Below are positions 18,489 to 26,861 of a stretch of 64,000 bases of DNA, in pieces. This DNA is from Verrucomicrobiota bacterium (lineage in GTDB: Bacteria; Verrucomicrobiota; Verrucomicrobiia; Limisphaerales; UBA9464). Below the pieces are notes generated by a model. The model did no database searches, had not been told where the DNA came from, and worked only from the letters and a program-made list of their open reading frames with translations. Every line of letters starts with the position of its first letter. Within the stretch, counting starts at the first letter, position 1. The stretch spans positions 1-64,000 of the forward strand of contig JAFLEF010000040.1 in the NCBI GenBank assembly GCA_017309115.1, written 5' to 3'. The position numbers and the translations under genes are program-made.

Positions 18489-20290
18489 GACAGGACGGCA
18501 GGTTCGAGATGGGAGTGGGCCAGTCGGGCCAGAGCGTCAGGGCCGGTGGGTTCTTCGGCTTGCCAGGGAAGCCAGGCGGTGCGGTGGGCGTGAACTTCGA
18601 CGACTTCGTGCAGATACCGCAGTTCGGTTGCCTCCCGTTGCCGCAACAGGGGATCACAGGTTCCGCAGTGGAGGAGACTTTGGTTGATCACCCAGCCGAA
18701 AGGTTCGATGTGGGCGCGGCGGAGGTCTTCTTGCAGGGCGGCGGCTTCGTGAACCGGCGTGGCTTCCGGAAGGGTCACCAACAACACGTGAGTGAAGGCG
18801 GGATCCCGGAGGCGTTCGAGTAACCGCAACACGGATTCCGGTTGGAGGCTGCTGCGGGACTGACGTTGCAGTTCCCGGTTGTAGGCTTCGCTGGCGTCCA
18901 ACAACAGAAGCGTGTGGCCGGTCGGAGCCGTGTCGAGCACGACGAAGCGGTCGGTTCCGCGATCCACTTCCCGGGCGAAGGCGCGGAACACGGCGATCTC
19001 CTCGGTGCAGGGTGAGCGCAGATCCTCCTCCAGCAGCGCCCGGCCAGCGGCGTCGAGTTGGGCACCCTGAGTGCGCTGGACTTCCGCGGTGTATTCGGCG
19101 GTCTCCGCGATGGGATCAATTCTCCCGACGGTGAGACCGGCGACGTTTCCGGCGAGGGTCTGGGTCACATGGGCTGCGGGATCAGTCGTGCTCAGGTGCA
19201 CCGCGTGTCCGCGCTGAGCCAACGCCACGGCCAGAGCGGCGGCGACCGTGGTCTTGCCGACGCCCCCTTTGCCCATGGTCATGATGACTCCGTGGCCCAG
19301 TTCTCCCAATTCGTCGACCCAGGACTCCAGGCTCTCCATGGCGGGCGGTTCCTCGGTTGCGACCGATGGGGCAACGGACGAGGAGGCAACACGCTCGTCC
19401 AAGAGTGCCCGCAAGCCGTCCCGTCCGAGAATGTTCATCGGACGCAGAGGAACCTGAGTGGTCGGCAGACTCCTGATGAACGCCTGGGCTTCGTTGAGCG
19501 CCGCTTGACCGCGTCGCTGCCAGGCTTGGGCCAGGGCGTCATCCGGGCAGGGCGTTTCGAACAGTCCGTTGATGATCAGGCGCTGATTCGCCACCCCGAG
19601 AGCGCGGAGTTCGGCGGCGGTTCGTTCGGCTTCGCGGAGGGCGGCGTGTTGGGGACGGCAGACCAACAAGAGGGTCGTGATGGTCGAGTCGGCCAGCGCC
19701 TGCACCGTGCGCTCGTAGATGGCGCGCTGTTTGGCCAAGCCGGCCAGTGGACCCAGGCAGCTGGCGCCGCTGGTGTTGTTGTCCAGAAACTGGTCCCAGG
19801 CCTTGGCCAGACTCATCAGGCGCAGCGTGTGTCCGGTGGGTGCGGTGTCAAAAACGATGTGGTCAAACTCCCGGGCGGATTCCGGATTCCCGATGAGTCC
19901 GGCAAATTCGTCGAAGGCCGCAATCTCGACGGTGCACGATCCGGACAACTGCTCCTCCATACTGCGCAGCGCACTTTCCGGGAGAAGTCCGCGCATGGGG
20001 CCGACGATGCGGTCCCGATACGCGGCGGCCGCTTCAACAGGATTGATATTGAGGGCGAGCAGACCGGGAACATCCGCAATGGGCGTCGGCTGACCGGTCA
20101 GGGCAGTCGCGAGCACTTCATCCAAATTCGAGGCGGGATCGGTGCTGACCAGCAGCACCCGGCGACCCGCTTCGGCGAGCTTCAGGGCCGTGGCGCAGGA
20201 AAGGGAGGTTTTGCCGACGCCGCCCTTGCCTGTGAAAAACAGGTACCGCGTGGCCGTGGTCGCGGTGACTTGATATCGCTCCAGGTTCAC
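18485..20290 (-). CDS. arsA: arsenite-stimulated ATPase ArsA
   Basis: 601 residues from a GTG at 20290 that overlaps the arsD stop by 4 bases (GTGA). The frame is open to 20584 but that stretch is antisense-like read-through of arsD. ArsA has two homologous nucleotide-binding halves: A1 with FTGKGGVGKTS near residue 20 and A2 with MGKGGVGKTT near 335. Each carries the DTAPTGHTL signature and a metal-site cysteine (SGSCTVEIAAF in A1, RSPCTEEIAVF in A2). It normally energises an ArsB/Acr3 permease to expel arsenite, taking the ion from ArsD. No permease gene is adjacent here. Length and two-domain layout match functional ArsA. Confidence 0.95.
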   Translation of the reverse strand: MNLERYQVTATTATRYLFFTGKGGVGKTSLSCATALKLAEAGRRVLLVSTDPASNLDEVLATALTGQPTPIADVPGLLALNINPVEAAAAYRDRIVGPMRGLLPESALRSMEEQLSGSCTVEIAAFDEFAGLIGNPESAREFDHIVFDTAPTGHTLRLMSLAKAWDQFLDNNTSGASCLGPLAGLAKQRAIYERTVQALADSTITTLLLVCRPQHAALREAERTAAELRALGVANQRLIINGLFETPCPDDALAQAWQRRGQAALNEAQAFIRSLPTTQVPLRPMNILGRDGLRALLDERVASSSVAPSVATEEPPAMESLESWVDELGELGHGVIMTMGKGGVGKTTVAAALAVALAQRGHAVHLSTTDPAAHVTQTLAGNVAGLTVGRIDPIAETAEYTAEVQRTQGAQLDAAGRALLEEDLRSPCTEEIAVFRAFAREVDRGTDRFVVLDTAPTGHTLLLLDASEAYNRELQRQSRSSLQPESVLRLLERLRDPAFTHVLLVTLPEATPVHEAAALQEDLRRAHIEPFGWVINQSLLHCGTCDPLLRQREATELRYLHEVVEVHAHRTAWLPWQAEEPTGPDALARLAHSHLEPAVLS

Positions 20291-20616
20291 GCCGGGACCT
20301 TCTCCGACGGCGGGGCGGCGTTCAGCCACTCCTCCCGCTCGGTCTCGGTGGGGTAGCGACCCTTTAGCAGAAGCGCTCCGTCCCAGAACACGGCGGGCAG
20401 CTGCTCCACGCCCTCCTGATCGAGCAACCGGCGAACGGCCGGATTCTGAACGAAGGCGATCGGTTCCTGGCCCAGATTGAAGCGTTCGACGTGAACGCCG
20501 CGTTCCTTCAATTGTTGGAGCAGGGAGGCGAAGCTGACGAGGTTCGGATCCAGGTTGGGACCGCAAAGGCCGGTCGAACAGCACATGGGCGGGTCATATA
20601 CCTGGATGGTTTTCAC
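20287..20616 (-). CDS. arsD: arsenite metallochaperone ArsD
   Basis: 109 residues with a GTG start at 20616. ArsD hands As(III) or Sb(III) to ArsA. The diagnostic N-terminal motif is present with Cys12, Cys13 and Cys18 (MCCSTGLCG), exactly the E. coli positions; the C-terminal vicinal cysteine pairs of the plasmid R773 protein are missing. A thioredoxin-like fold is supported by LPAVFWDGALLLKGRYP. It overlaps arsA by 4 bases. A repeated octamer (CCAAATAG twice) lies 9-25 bases upstream of the start. Confidence 0.93.
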   Translation of the reverse strand: MKTIQVYDPPMCCSTGLCGPNLDPNLVSFASLLQQLKERGVHVERFNLGQEPIAFVQNPAVRRLLDQEGVEQLPAVFWDGALLLKGRYPTETEREEWLNAAPPSEKVPA

Positions 20617-20645
20617 GAGATCAGACTATTTGGCTATTTGGCCAA
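20617..20645 (-). promoter_or_regulatory. possible ArsR operator / promoter of the arsD operon
   Basis: Directly upstream of arsD the plus strand reads ctatttggctatttggccaa, two tandem CTATTTGG units (CCAAATAG on the coding strand). A/T-rich CAAATA-type sites are common in ArsR-family operators, and this is the most A/T-rich spot in the region. The position next to arsD, together with an arsR gene about 200 bases away on the same strand, suggests an operator. The assignment is tentative. Confidence 0.35.
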
Positions 20646-20715
20646 GTAAAGCTTCGTATCGGACCGCTTCTTGGCGGAGGTCAGCCTTTATTTGGGAGCC
20701 TCTTGGCCGCGGCTT

Positions 20716-20792
20716 GGTAGGATGGACCGCTGGGCCGTCCCCGGTTGGCCAGCGAAGCCAGGCCAACCGGCGATCGCTGGTCAGCGTAGGAC
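20716..20792. repeat. imperfect direct repeat flanking arsR (copy 1)
   Basis: A 77-base unit beginning ggtaggatggaccgctgggc, between the arsR stop and arsD. A second copy, about 80 percent identical by eye, lies at 21194-21272 on the other side of arsR in the same orientation. The unit contains an internal palindrome (CCGGTTGGCC...GGCCAACCGG), so it can fold. Confidence 0.7.
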
Positions 20793-20812
20793 TCACGGGA
20801 CGGGACTGCGTC

Positions 20813-21145
20813 TCACCTGGACCGGCAAGCATCTCTCGAGGAGGGCGCGGAGGGCGATTTAGCCGACAGTTGATCTACGCACTCGAAGAAGCTCAGGAGG
20901 CAGGGGCAACGCAGCCGGTAGAACACTTTGAGCCCGCGCTTTTCCATGTCGAGCAGACCGGCCTCCCGCATGATGGCAAGGTGCTTGGAGACGGTGGAAA
21001 GGTCGGAATCCACGAGGTCGCGTAGGTCGCAGACGCATTGTTCTCCGTTCTGAAGCGCTTCCGCGATGGCGAGTCGGGACGGATGGGCGAGTGCCTTGAT
21101 GACGCTCACGCGCCGTTCGAGTCGGGAGGGGCCAGTCTTCGCCAT
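20813..21145 (-). CDS. arsR: ArsR-family metalloregulator
   Basis: 110 residues with a winged helix-turn-helix. The As(III)-sensing pair is Cys37 and Cys39 (QCVCDL, the ArsR alpha-3 motif), and the recognition helix is STVSKHLAIMREAGLL. Extra cysteines Cys80, Cys82 and Cys89 (RCPCLLSFFEC) could serve as a third ligand or second site. Such proteins repress ars genes until arsenite or antimonite binds. It is upstream of arsD on the same strand, separated by 196 bases that include a repeat. It is probably autoregulated. Confidence 0.93.
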   Translation of the reverse strand: MAKTGPSRLERRVSVIKALAHPSRLAIAEALQNGEQCVCDLRDLVDSDLSTVSKHLAIMREAGLLDMEKRGLKVFYRLRCPCLLSFFECVDQLSAKSPSAPSSRDACRSR

Positions 21146-21193
21146 GTGCGGGGTAACGATGGAGCAAGTCGGTGGAGGAGGGAAGCCATCTGC

Positions 21194-21272
21194 GGTAGGG
21201 ATGGACCGCCGGGCCGCCCCCGGTCGGCGAGCGCAGCGCAGTCGACCGGCCTTTGCTGGTCAGCGCTGGAAC
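21194..21272. repeat. imperfect direct repeat flanking arsR (copy 2)
   Basis: A 79-base unit beginning ggtagggatggaccgccggg and ending tggtcagcgctggaac. It matches the copy at 20716-20792 in order and orientation with scattered substitutions. Together the two copies bracket arsR. Confidence 0.7.
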
Positions 21273-21432
21273 ATCCCTCGCGTCACCTATGCCCCACGTG
21301 CGGTCCATAGGGGCCGCCTCGGTGCGAATTGGGCGTCGCGACAACCGAAGCTGACCACCCATGTGCCGCGTCCCGTCGCTCCGCTCGGGTGCGCGGGGAC
21401 GTCGCAGCGCAACGTTCCTACCGGGAAATCCT

Positions 21433-21459
21433 CTGACAAAATACCGGTACCCAGGTATT
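21433..21459 (+). promoter_or_regulatory. candidate promoter with internal inverted repeat upstream of DUF418 gene
   Basis: CTGACA at 21433-21438 and TATTCC about 17 bases downstream fit a weak sigma-70 layout 40-70 bases before the ATG at 21502. AATACC (21440-21445) and GGTATT (21454-21459) form a perfect 6-base inverted repeat across the spacer, where a repressor could bind. The -10 match is poor. Confidence 0.25.
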
Positions 21460-21501
21460 CCCAGACGTCACTCGCCTCAGTGAGATCATCCTCGACCGGT
21501 C

Positions 21502-22860
21502 ATGAGTTCTTCATCCGCTTCCCCCGCTTCGCTCACCAGTCCGGTCTCGGAATCCAATCGATTGGGTTCGGTGGACGTCATTCGGGGGGTGTCGTTGCTG
21601 GGGATTTTGCTGATGAACATCGTCGGTATGGGGCTGCCAGATCCCGCCTATTGGGATCCTTCCGGGGCGGGTGGAGATACCGGGTGGAACCTGCGGGCGT
21701 GGATGATCACCAGCCTCTTCTTCGAAGGTACGATGCGGGCGATGTTTTCGATGTTGTTCGGCGCCGGGGTGCTGCTCTTCACGTCCAAGGGCGAGGCCAA
21801 GGAGGCCGGGGTGTCGGTGGCCGATGCGTGGTATCGGCGGACCATCTGGCTGTTCCTGTTCGGTCTGATTCACTCCTACCTGCTGCTCTGGCCGGGGGAG
21901 ATTTTGTACATGTATGGCCTCATGGGGTTCTTCCTGTTTCCGCTGCGAAACTGGACAGCCCGGGGTTTGGCCACTCTGGGATTGGGGCTTTTGCTGACCG
22001 GTGCCGCAATGTCCCTGGCCGAGAACAGCCACGTCCTTCAGCAGCACGCGCTCGCGGAGGCCGCCGAGTTGGCCAAGGCTCGCAACGAAACACCCACTAA
22101 AGAGCAGACGAGCGCCCTGGAATTCTGGGAGGACAAGCAGAAGGAACTCAAACCAGATGAGGACACGCGACAGGCCTTTATTGACGGGGTTCGCGGCGGT
22201 TATCTGTCGGCGGTCGGCACTAAGGCGGCAGTGAGCTTTATGATGCAGACCGTGTTTCACTTCCGGTACAGTTACTTCGATGTCTTGGGCATGATGTTGC
22301 TAGGAATGGCGGCCTTCAAATGGCGCATCCTGCAGGCAGAACGGTCCACGGGATTCTATCTGACGCTGGTGGTCGTGGGTTATGGGATAGGGCTGCCGGT
22401 GAATTGGCATGAGACCATGACCTATCACGCCGGACAGTTCTCGGTGTTGAAGTACTACGAAGTCGGGCAGACCTATGATCTGGGCCGTCTGTCGACCATG
22501 ACCGGACACATCGGGTTGATCATGTTGTTTTGTCGAAGCGGGGTGCTCCCGGGATTGCGTCGGGCACTCGGGGCAGTAGGCCGGATGGCCCTGACCAACT
22601 ACATTTCGCAAACGCTAATCACGACCACGGTCTTTGTACTCTTTCGGCAATTCGGTCAGTGGGAACGTCACCAGTTGTACTTGCTCGTCTTCGGAATCTG
22701 GGCGTTCCAGCTGCTGTTGAGTCCCTGGTGGCTGGCCCGGTTTTATTTCGGTCCGATGGAATGGCTGTGGCGAAGTCTGACGTATTGGCGTCGTCAACCA
22801 TTTCGCCGCAGTCCTTCCAGCGCTGGGGCGGGATCAGACGGATTGCCTGTTGCTGCGTGA
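21502..22860 (+). CDS. DUF418 family multi-pass membrane protein (YeiB-like)
   Basis: 452 residues with about ten hydrophobic segments. The N-terminal motif SVDVIRGVSLLGILLMNI is the signature of the YeiB/DUF418 family, and the C-terminal DUF418 region is recognisable (GRMALTNYISQTLITTTVF, then LLSPWWLARFYFGPMEWLWRSLTYW). A roughly 70-residue charged loop lies near residues 185-245. The family is related to heparan-alpha-glucosaminide N-acetyltransferase-like membrane acyltransferases, but its own role is unassigned. It sits 95 bases upstream of the LodA gene on the same strand, so co-transcription is possible. Confidence 0.9.
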   Translation: MSSSSASPASLTSPVSESNRLGSVDVIRGVSLLGILLMNIVGMGLPDPAYWDPSGAGGDTGWNLRAWMITSLFFEGTMRAMFSMLFGAGVLLFTSKGEAKEAGVSVADAWYRRTIWLFLFGLIHSYLLLWPGEILYMYGLMGFFLFPLRNWTARGLATLGLGLLLTGAAMSLAENSHVLQQHALAEAAELAKARNETPTKEQTSALEFWEDKQKELKPDEDTRQAFIDGVRGGYLSAVGTKAAVSFMMQTVFHFRYSYFDVLGMMLLGMAAFKWRILQAERSTGFYLTLVVVGYGIGLPVNWHETMTYHAGQFSVLKYYEVGQTYDLGRLSTMTGHIGLIMLFCRSGVLPGLRRALGAVGRMALTNYISQTLITTTVFVLFRQFGQWERHQLYLLVFGIWAFQLLLSPWWLARFYFGPMEWLWRSLTYWRRQPFRRSPSSAGAGSDGLPVAA

Positions 22861-22955
22861 TTTTCCGGATGGCGCTTGCCGGCGGTCGTCGTTTGCGGAG
22901 GATCACGGCGTACCCATTCGCCTGATCTGCCCTCTGCAGTGCGAGTCACCAACCC

Positions 22956-24920
22956 ATGAACGCTACACCCACTCCCGCCTGTTCCACCACCCCTTCGGCC
23001 CCCGCCGATTCCACCATTGTTCGTGCGGAGATCCACCCCGCTATTGGGGTCGCCCGGGTTGGCAATAGCGAAAGTGAATACTATCTGGCTCCCGAGGTTC
23101 CTGACCCGGCTCCGCAGGTTCCGGGATTCTATCGGGACGCCACCGGGGCGTTGAAGCGCGAGGCAGTGCGCTTTCGGATCTTCGGCTACAACGCGGCTGG
23201 TGAGGTGGTGGCGGAGTTGACGGCGGATCAGGCCGACATCGAGTGGACGGTCCACGTCGCCAACAAAAAAGCGGCTTGGTACGAGTTCACCCTCGCGATG
23301 GATATTCCCGAGGTGTTCAACGCGGAGGTTCAACCGGCGGCGCGGAGAAATGCCCGCGTACAGGGATCTGACCGCGACAAGTTGGTGATCGATCCGGGGC
23401 CCCGCTCTATCCGCGGATGCGGCACGGCAGGTGCCGCCTACCAGTTCGATACCGGCCGGTTCTTTGATCTCCCGGTGTATCTGGGGGAAGTGCGAACCGA
23501 TGACGCGGGACGCCTGATTTTTCTGGGCGGTCGCGGGGTGTCCCGATCGGTCTATTCGGCCCCACCGTTTGATTTCGCTAACAACGATGGCTGGCACGAC
23601 GACGTCTCGGATGGACCGGTGACTGCGCGGGTGGTTATCGGCGGACGGGAGATTCCGGTGGAGTCCGCGTGGGTCACCGTGGGTCCGCCGAACTACGCGC
23701 CCGAGCTGAAATCGGTGCGCACGATGTATGATTTGTTCGAGGACATGTCGGTGGGTTCGGCCGATCCGGGAACCGTTTCGTTCCAGGAGCATATTCTCCC
23801 AATCTTCGAGCGGATGTGTCGGCTGCAGTGGGTGAACCTGGGCTTCGCTGAACAGTTTGGCTGGAAGGCGCCGCAGGAGTTTGTTCGGCCCGAGTATCTG
23901 GCCCAGCTCGGAGCGAATCCCCAGCCAGCCAATCCCGGCAACGTCACCGCCCTGGCCGAGCTGCGAACCGAGATCTTCAATCACTTCCGAAACTACGCGA
24001 CCAACAACGGCTGGCGCGGGTTGTGGCCGTGGATTTACGGCGACGCCATGGACATTGATGGCGCTCAGCATCGGGATCTGGCGCTGAGCAATCTGCAGCT
24101 GGCGCGGTTGGCCAAATGGGCCGCAGGAGATTTCGTGGCGGACTACTCGCCGAACCGCTCTTCGCCGGCGAACCTGGAGGCGTATCCCCTCGCTGAGCGG
24201 CCCAATCGATTGACTGAGGCCGCCTTGAGCTTTTGCATCGCCGATGCCTTTCATCCCGGGTGTGAAATCACCTGGGTGATTCGCAGTCACTTCCTTTACC
24301 GCAATCTTCCCGCGAATCCCAAGGATACCCAGCGGTTGCGGTACTCCCGCTTTCGTGTGCGTCCGGCGACGTTGCCAGATCCGGATTACGGCGACGTGTT
24401 GGATCCCCGCGCGGCCCTGTCGTCGGGCGGCGCGCTCAATTCACTCGGACCTGGTGGTCTCACCCGCTGGATGGCGGTTCCCTGGCAGACGGATACGGCG
24501 AGCTGTCGTTCGGGCTACGAGCAATACACCTTCGCCACGCCGACGTTCTGGCCGGCACGGGTGCCGAATCATGTGCTGACGGAAGCGGACTACAACCTGG
24601 TGATGAACGCGGACCTTCCCCTGGACGAGCGGTGGGCCGCGTTCCGGCGTCGTGCGAACTGGCTCCGGGATTTGGGCGGTGGTTTTGAAAGCATCGTTCG
24701 GATGATCACTGAGTTTGGATTGCTGGGTGTGGTGGAACGTCGTCCAGGACCAGGGGGTGAGTTTCCGAAGGTCCTGCTGGTGGAGATCAAACCTCCCTCA
24801 GTGAAACTGGCGGCGGTCATGAGCGCGAAGGTGTCAGCACCCGAAGCCAACGGATTGCCTGGGGATCCTCACGTTCCCAAACTGGCCCGACTGCGGAATC
24901 GCGCGGCGCATCGGCGGTGA
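22956..24920 (+). CDS. LodA-like CTQ-dependent amino-acid oxidase
   Basis: 654 residues. The start of the domain (EIHPAIGVARVGNSESEYYL) is the LodA hallmark. LodA-type enzymes such as L-lysine 6-oxidase and glycine oxidase are quinoproteins whose cysteine-tryptophylquinone is built from a Cys and a Trp of the same chain; they release H2O2. Candidate cofactor residues are Cys517 (DTASCRSGYE) and Trp532 (PTFWPARVPN), both in strongly family-like context; the exact Trp needs alignment. At 654 residues it is shorter than the 726-residue marine LodA. It has no classical signal peptide, as is usual in this family. It overlaps the flavoprotein gene by 4 bases (GTGA), the standard lodA-lodB arrangement. 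The amino-acid substrate is unknown. Confidence 0.9.
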   Translation: MNATPTPACSTTPSAPADSTIVRAEIHPAIGVARVGNSESEYYLAPEVPDPAPQVPGFYRDATGALKREAVRFRIFGYNAAGEVVAELTADQADIEWTVHVANKKAAWYEFTLAMDIPEVFNAEVQPAARRNARVQGSDRDKLVIDPGPRSIRGCGTAGAAYQFDTGRFFDLPVYLGEVRTDDAGRLIFLGGRGVSRSVYSAPPFDFANNDGWHDDVSDGPVTARVVIGGREIPVESAWVTVGPPNYAPELKSVRTMYDLFEDMSVGSADPGTVSFQEHILPIFERMCRLQWVNLGFAEQFGWKAPQEFVRPEYLAQLGANPQPANPGNVTALAELRTEIFNHFRNYATNNGWRGLWPWIYGDAMDIDGAQHRDLALSNLQLARLAKWAAGDFVADYSPNRSSPANLEAYPLAERPNRLTEAALSFCIADAFHPGCEITWVIRSHFLYRNLPANPKDTQRLRYSRFRVRPATLPDPDYGDVLDPRAALSSGGALNSLGPGGLTRWMAVPWQTDTASCRSGYEQYTFATPTFWPARVPNHVLTEADYNLVMNADLPLDERWAAFRRRANWLRDLGGGFESIVRMITEFGLLGVVERRPGPGGEFPKVLLVEIKPPSVKLAAVMSAKVSAPEANGLPGDPHVPKLARLRNRAAHRR

Positions 24921-26038
24921 GTGACCGGTCCCAGGAAGCTGAGGTCGTGGTGTTGGGAGGCGGCCCGGCCGGGGCGTCGGCCGCTCTCCATCTGGCTCGG
25001 AACGGCCTGCCGGTTGTTTTGCTGGAACGCTCGACTGAGCCCCAGTGGCGAATCGGCGAGACACTCGGCCCCTCGGCCCGTCCGATGTTGGACACCCTTG
25101 GCCTCCTGAAGGGTTGGTCGGCGGAGGGGCATCGGGTTTCCCCAGGCAATGGTTCCAGTTGGGGAAGCGACCCAATTCAATTTACCGATTTCATCGCGTC
25201 GCCCTACGGGTCGGGCTGGCAGTTGGATCGAGTCCGGTTTGAGAGGCGTCTGTGGACGGAGGTGGAACGACACGGGGTTCGGCTCCAGTTGGGGACCCGG
25301 ATGACCCAGGCGCGGAGGGAGGCTGGGGTTTGGGACGTCGATTGGGCCGGGGTATCGACCTCAGGTTCGCTGCGGGCTTCCTGGATCATCGATGCGACTG
25401 GCCGCCGGGGCGAGGGGGTTCGCCGATGGGGGCGGGGGTACGAAAGTACGGATGCCCTGGTGGCGGTCTTTTCCCGAGGGAGGCCGTCCCAGCAGACTTC
25501 ACCCGATCAGGAGGCTCGGACTTGGGTCGAGTCGGCTCCCGATGGCTGGTGGTACTCGGCCTTGCCCCCGGATGGGCATCGGCTGATGGCCTGGATGACG
25601 GATGCGGATCTGGTACGGAACTGGCCGGGTCGGGAACGGGAGGGTTTCGTGGAACAACTCCGGATGACGAAGCATCTGGGGCAGTGGGCCGATCCCGCCC
25701 GGTACCATTGGGACGAAGCTCCTCGAATCACGTCCGCTCAAAGTCGGCGCGCCCGGGTCGCGGTGGGCGACGGCTGGCTGGCGGTGGGGGATGCCGCGTT
25801 GTCCTTCGATCCGTTGTCTGCCCAGGGCTTGATTACCGCATTGCTCACGGGAATCCGCGGCGCGGAAACGAGTCTACGGTCCCTCCGGGGCGAACGGGAA
25901 GCGGGGGCGACGTACGTGGCCGGTCTGGAGTCCATTTGGAAAGACTATCGACGCCTCTTGTATGAGCACTACGCGCAGGAACGTCGCTGGAGCGACCAGC
26001 CGTTTTGGGCCCGACGGCATCGTCCGCCTGTTCCTTAA
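24917..26038 (+). CDS. LodB-like FAD-dependent maturase
   Basis: 373 residues, GTG start at 24917 overlapping the LodA stop. The Rossmann FAD-binding motif is VVVLGGGPAGASAALHLA near residues 9-26, followed by ERS at the end of the second strand. WRIGETLGPSARPML is typical of the geranylgeranyl-reductase/halogenase-like flavoproteins to which LodB belongs. A second FAD motif, VAVGDGWLAVGDAALSFDPLS, is near residue 285. In characterised systems LodB is required to form the quinone cofactor on LodA. Adjacency and overlap make that role likely here; a free-standing oxidase or halogenase is the alternative. Confidence 0.88.
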   Translation: MSDRSQEAEVVVLGGGPAGASAALHLARNGLPVVLLERSTEPQWRIGETLGPSARPMLDTLGLLKGWSAEGHRVSPGNGSSWGSDPIQFTDFIASPYGSGWQLDRVRFERRLWTEVERHGVRLQLGTRMTQARREAGVWDVDWAGVSTSGSLRASWIIDATGRRGEGVRRWGRGYESTDALVAVFSRGRPSQQTSPDQEARTWVESAPDGWWYSALPPDGHRLMAWMTDADLVRNWPGREREGFVEQLRMTKHLGQWADPARYHWDEAPRITSAQSRRARVAVGDGWLAVGDAALSFDPLSAQGLITALLTGIRGAETSLRSLRGEREAGATYVAGLESIWKDYRRLLYEHYAQERRWSDQPFWARRHRPPVP

Positions 26039-26241
26039 AGGTCGGCCAAACTTGGAGAGAGGAATTCGCCGAGGGCGGGACTAATCTGGAACACAGGAAA
26101 ACAGGAAAAGGAGCGGAATCGAGTCGCAGTTTGCCGTAACGCTTTCGAAGGCGCAGGATGAACCCACGCAGGACTCGCCGTCTGCGCCCGGCTCCGTTAT
26201 CGGTCGATGAACTCGCGTTTTAATCAGATTTCTTTGATGTC

Positions 26242-26478
26242 ATGGACACGAACTACAGCACGGCTCAGGAGGCGATGTGGTCGGGGTTTTTCGTGTTTGG
26301 GTTGTGTTCATTGTGGGGATTGCGACTGCTCTTCCGCGGTCTGCGCGGTGACGTGTTTGATTCTATGGGTATCGCCGTTGCCTCGCGCGGCTGGTTCATA
26401 GTTGGTGGGATGTGCCTTCAATTGCCGCTTGCTGGTTTCACCCTGTTTGCTTGGAAACAAGGGCTGTTTGGTGCGTGA
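26242..26478 (+). CDS. small two-helix membrane protein
   Basis: 78 residues. Two hydrophobic segments are apparent (MWSGFFVFGLCSLWGLRLLF and WFIVGGMCLQLPLAGFTLFAW) separated by a short polar loop with RGDVFDSMG. Nothing else is recognisable. Codon use is less GC-rich than that of its neighbours. It stands alone between the LodB gene and a repeat-rich gap. It may be a real small membrane protein, though chance cannot be excluded. Confidence 0.45.
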   Translation: MDTNYSTAQEAMWSGFFVFGLCSLWGLRLLFRGLRGDVFDSMGIAVASRGWFIVGGMCLQLPLAGFTLFAWKQGLFGA

Positions 26479-26861
26479 GCGAATCAGTAACAGGTGGCCC
26501 AAACGTTCCAGGTTCCTCCGCCTCCGCGAACTCCGCGTCCTCCGCGGGAGACCTTCCCCTGGGGTCGTGGAGCCGCTCACCGGTGGGGCGAGGTTTCCAC
26601 CGAGCCGTTCGCATCCCGGCGAATCACGCCTCCCAACTCCACACACGCACGGCTCCGCGGAGCGTCGCCCCACCGGGATCAGCGTGAGCGGGTGGCGGCA
26701 AGCTTGAACACCGTGGGCCTTGGAGGAGGTGTCACGTTCGTGCCAAGATTTCTCGAATCGTTGTGCCCGCGATGCGTCTGTCCGCGGAGTGTCCCGCTCT
26801 CCCCACCGCTCGACAGCCGACGGGCGGAGTCGGTACCGTTTTACTTGTTCCCATGATTGCC
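26479..26861. other. 383-base gap with a family B repeat
   Basis: The gap holds a CTCCGCG-rich stretch (26515-26550) followed by a full family B repeat (26582-26674). Short open frames across it (for example 26402-26707) consist of repeat sequence and are not credible genes. The last 60 bases should contain the translation signals of the beta-propeller gene. Confidence 0.5.
26582..26674. repeat. dispersed repeat, family B (reverse copy)
   Basis: Begins ggtggggcgaggtttccacc and ends gcgtcgccccacc, so the outer ends (GGTGGGGCGA / TCGCCCCACC) are inverted repeats. Inside lie GAGCCGTTCGCATCCCGGCGAAT and GCACGGCTCCGCGGAGCG-type segments. Copies in the opposite orientation occur at 43581-43674 and 43794-43874, with partial copies at 204-231, 49961-49983 and 55990-56034. 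Confidence 0.7.

Larger units (their letters stand above)
21146..21501. other. intergenic region between divergent arsR and the DUF418 gene
   Basis: This 356-base gap holds the second arsR-flanking repeat (21194-21272). It also holds a candidate promoter for the plus-strand DUF418 gene at 21433-21460: CTGACA, a 17-base spacer, then TATTCC. The spacer contains an inverted repeat, AATACC (21440-21445) and GGTATT (21454-21459). No coding frame is convincing. Confidence 0.5.

Noticed and set aside
20291..20584. 98-residue N-terminal extension of ArsA
   Set aside because: It overlaps arsD in another frame and is Arg/Ser-rich; the GTG at 20290 overlapping the arsD stop places the first P-loop at the usual distance.
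26402..26707. open frames across the family B repeat
   Set aside because: Similar short frames appear at every copy of the repeat (for example at 43452-43940), with shared peptides such as SAERRPT; they are repeat artefacts.
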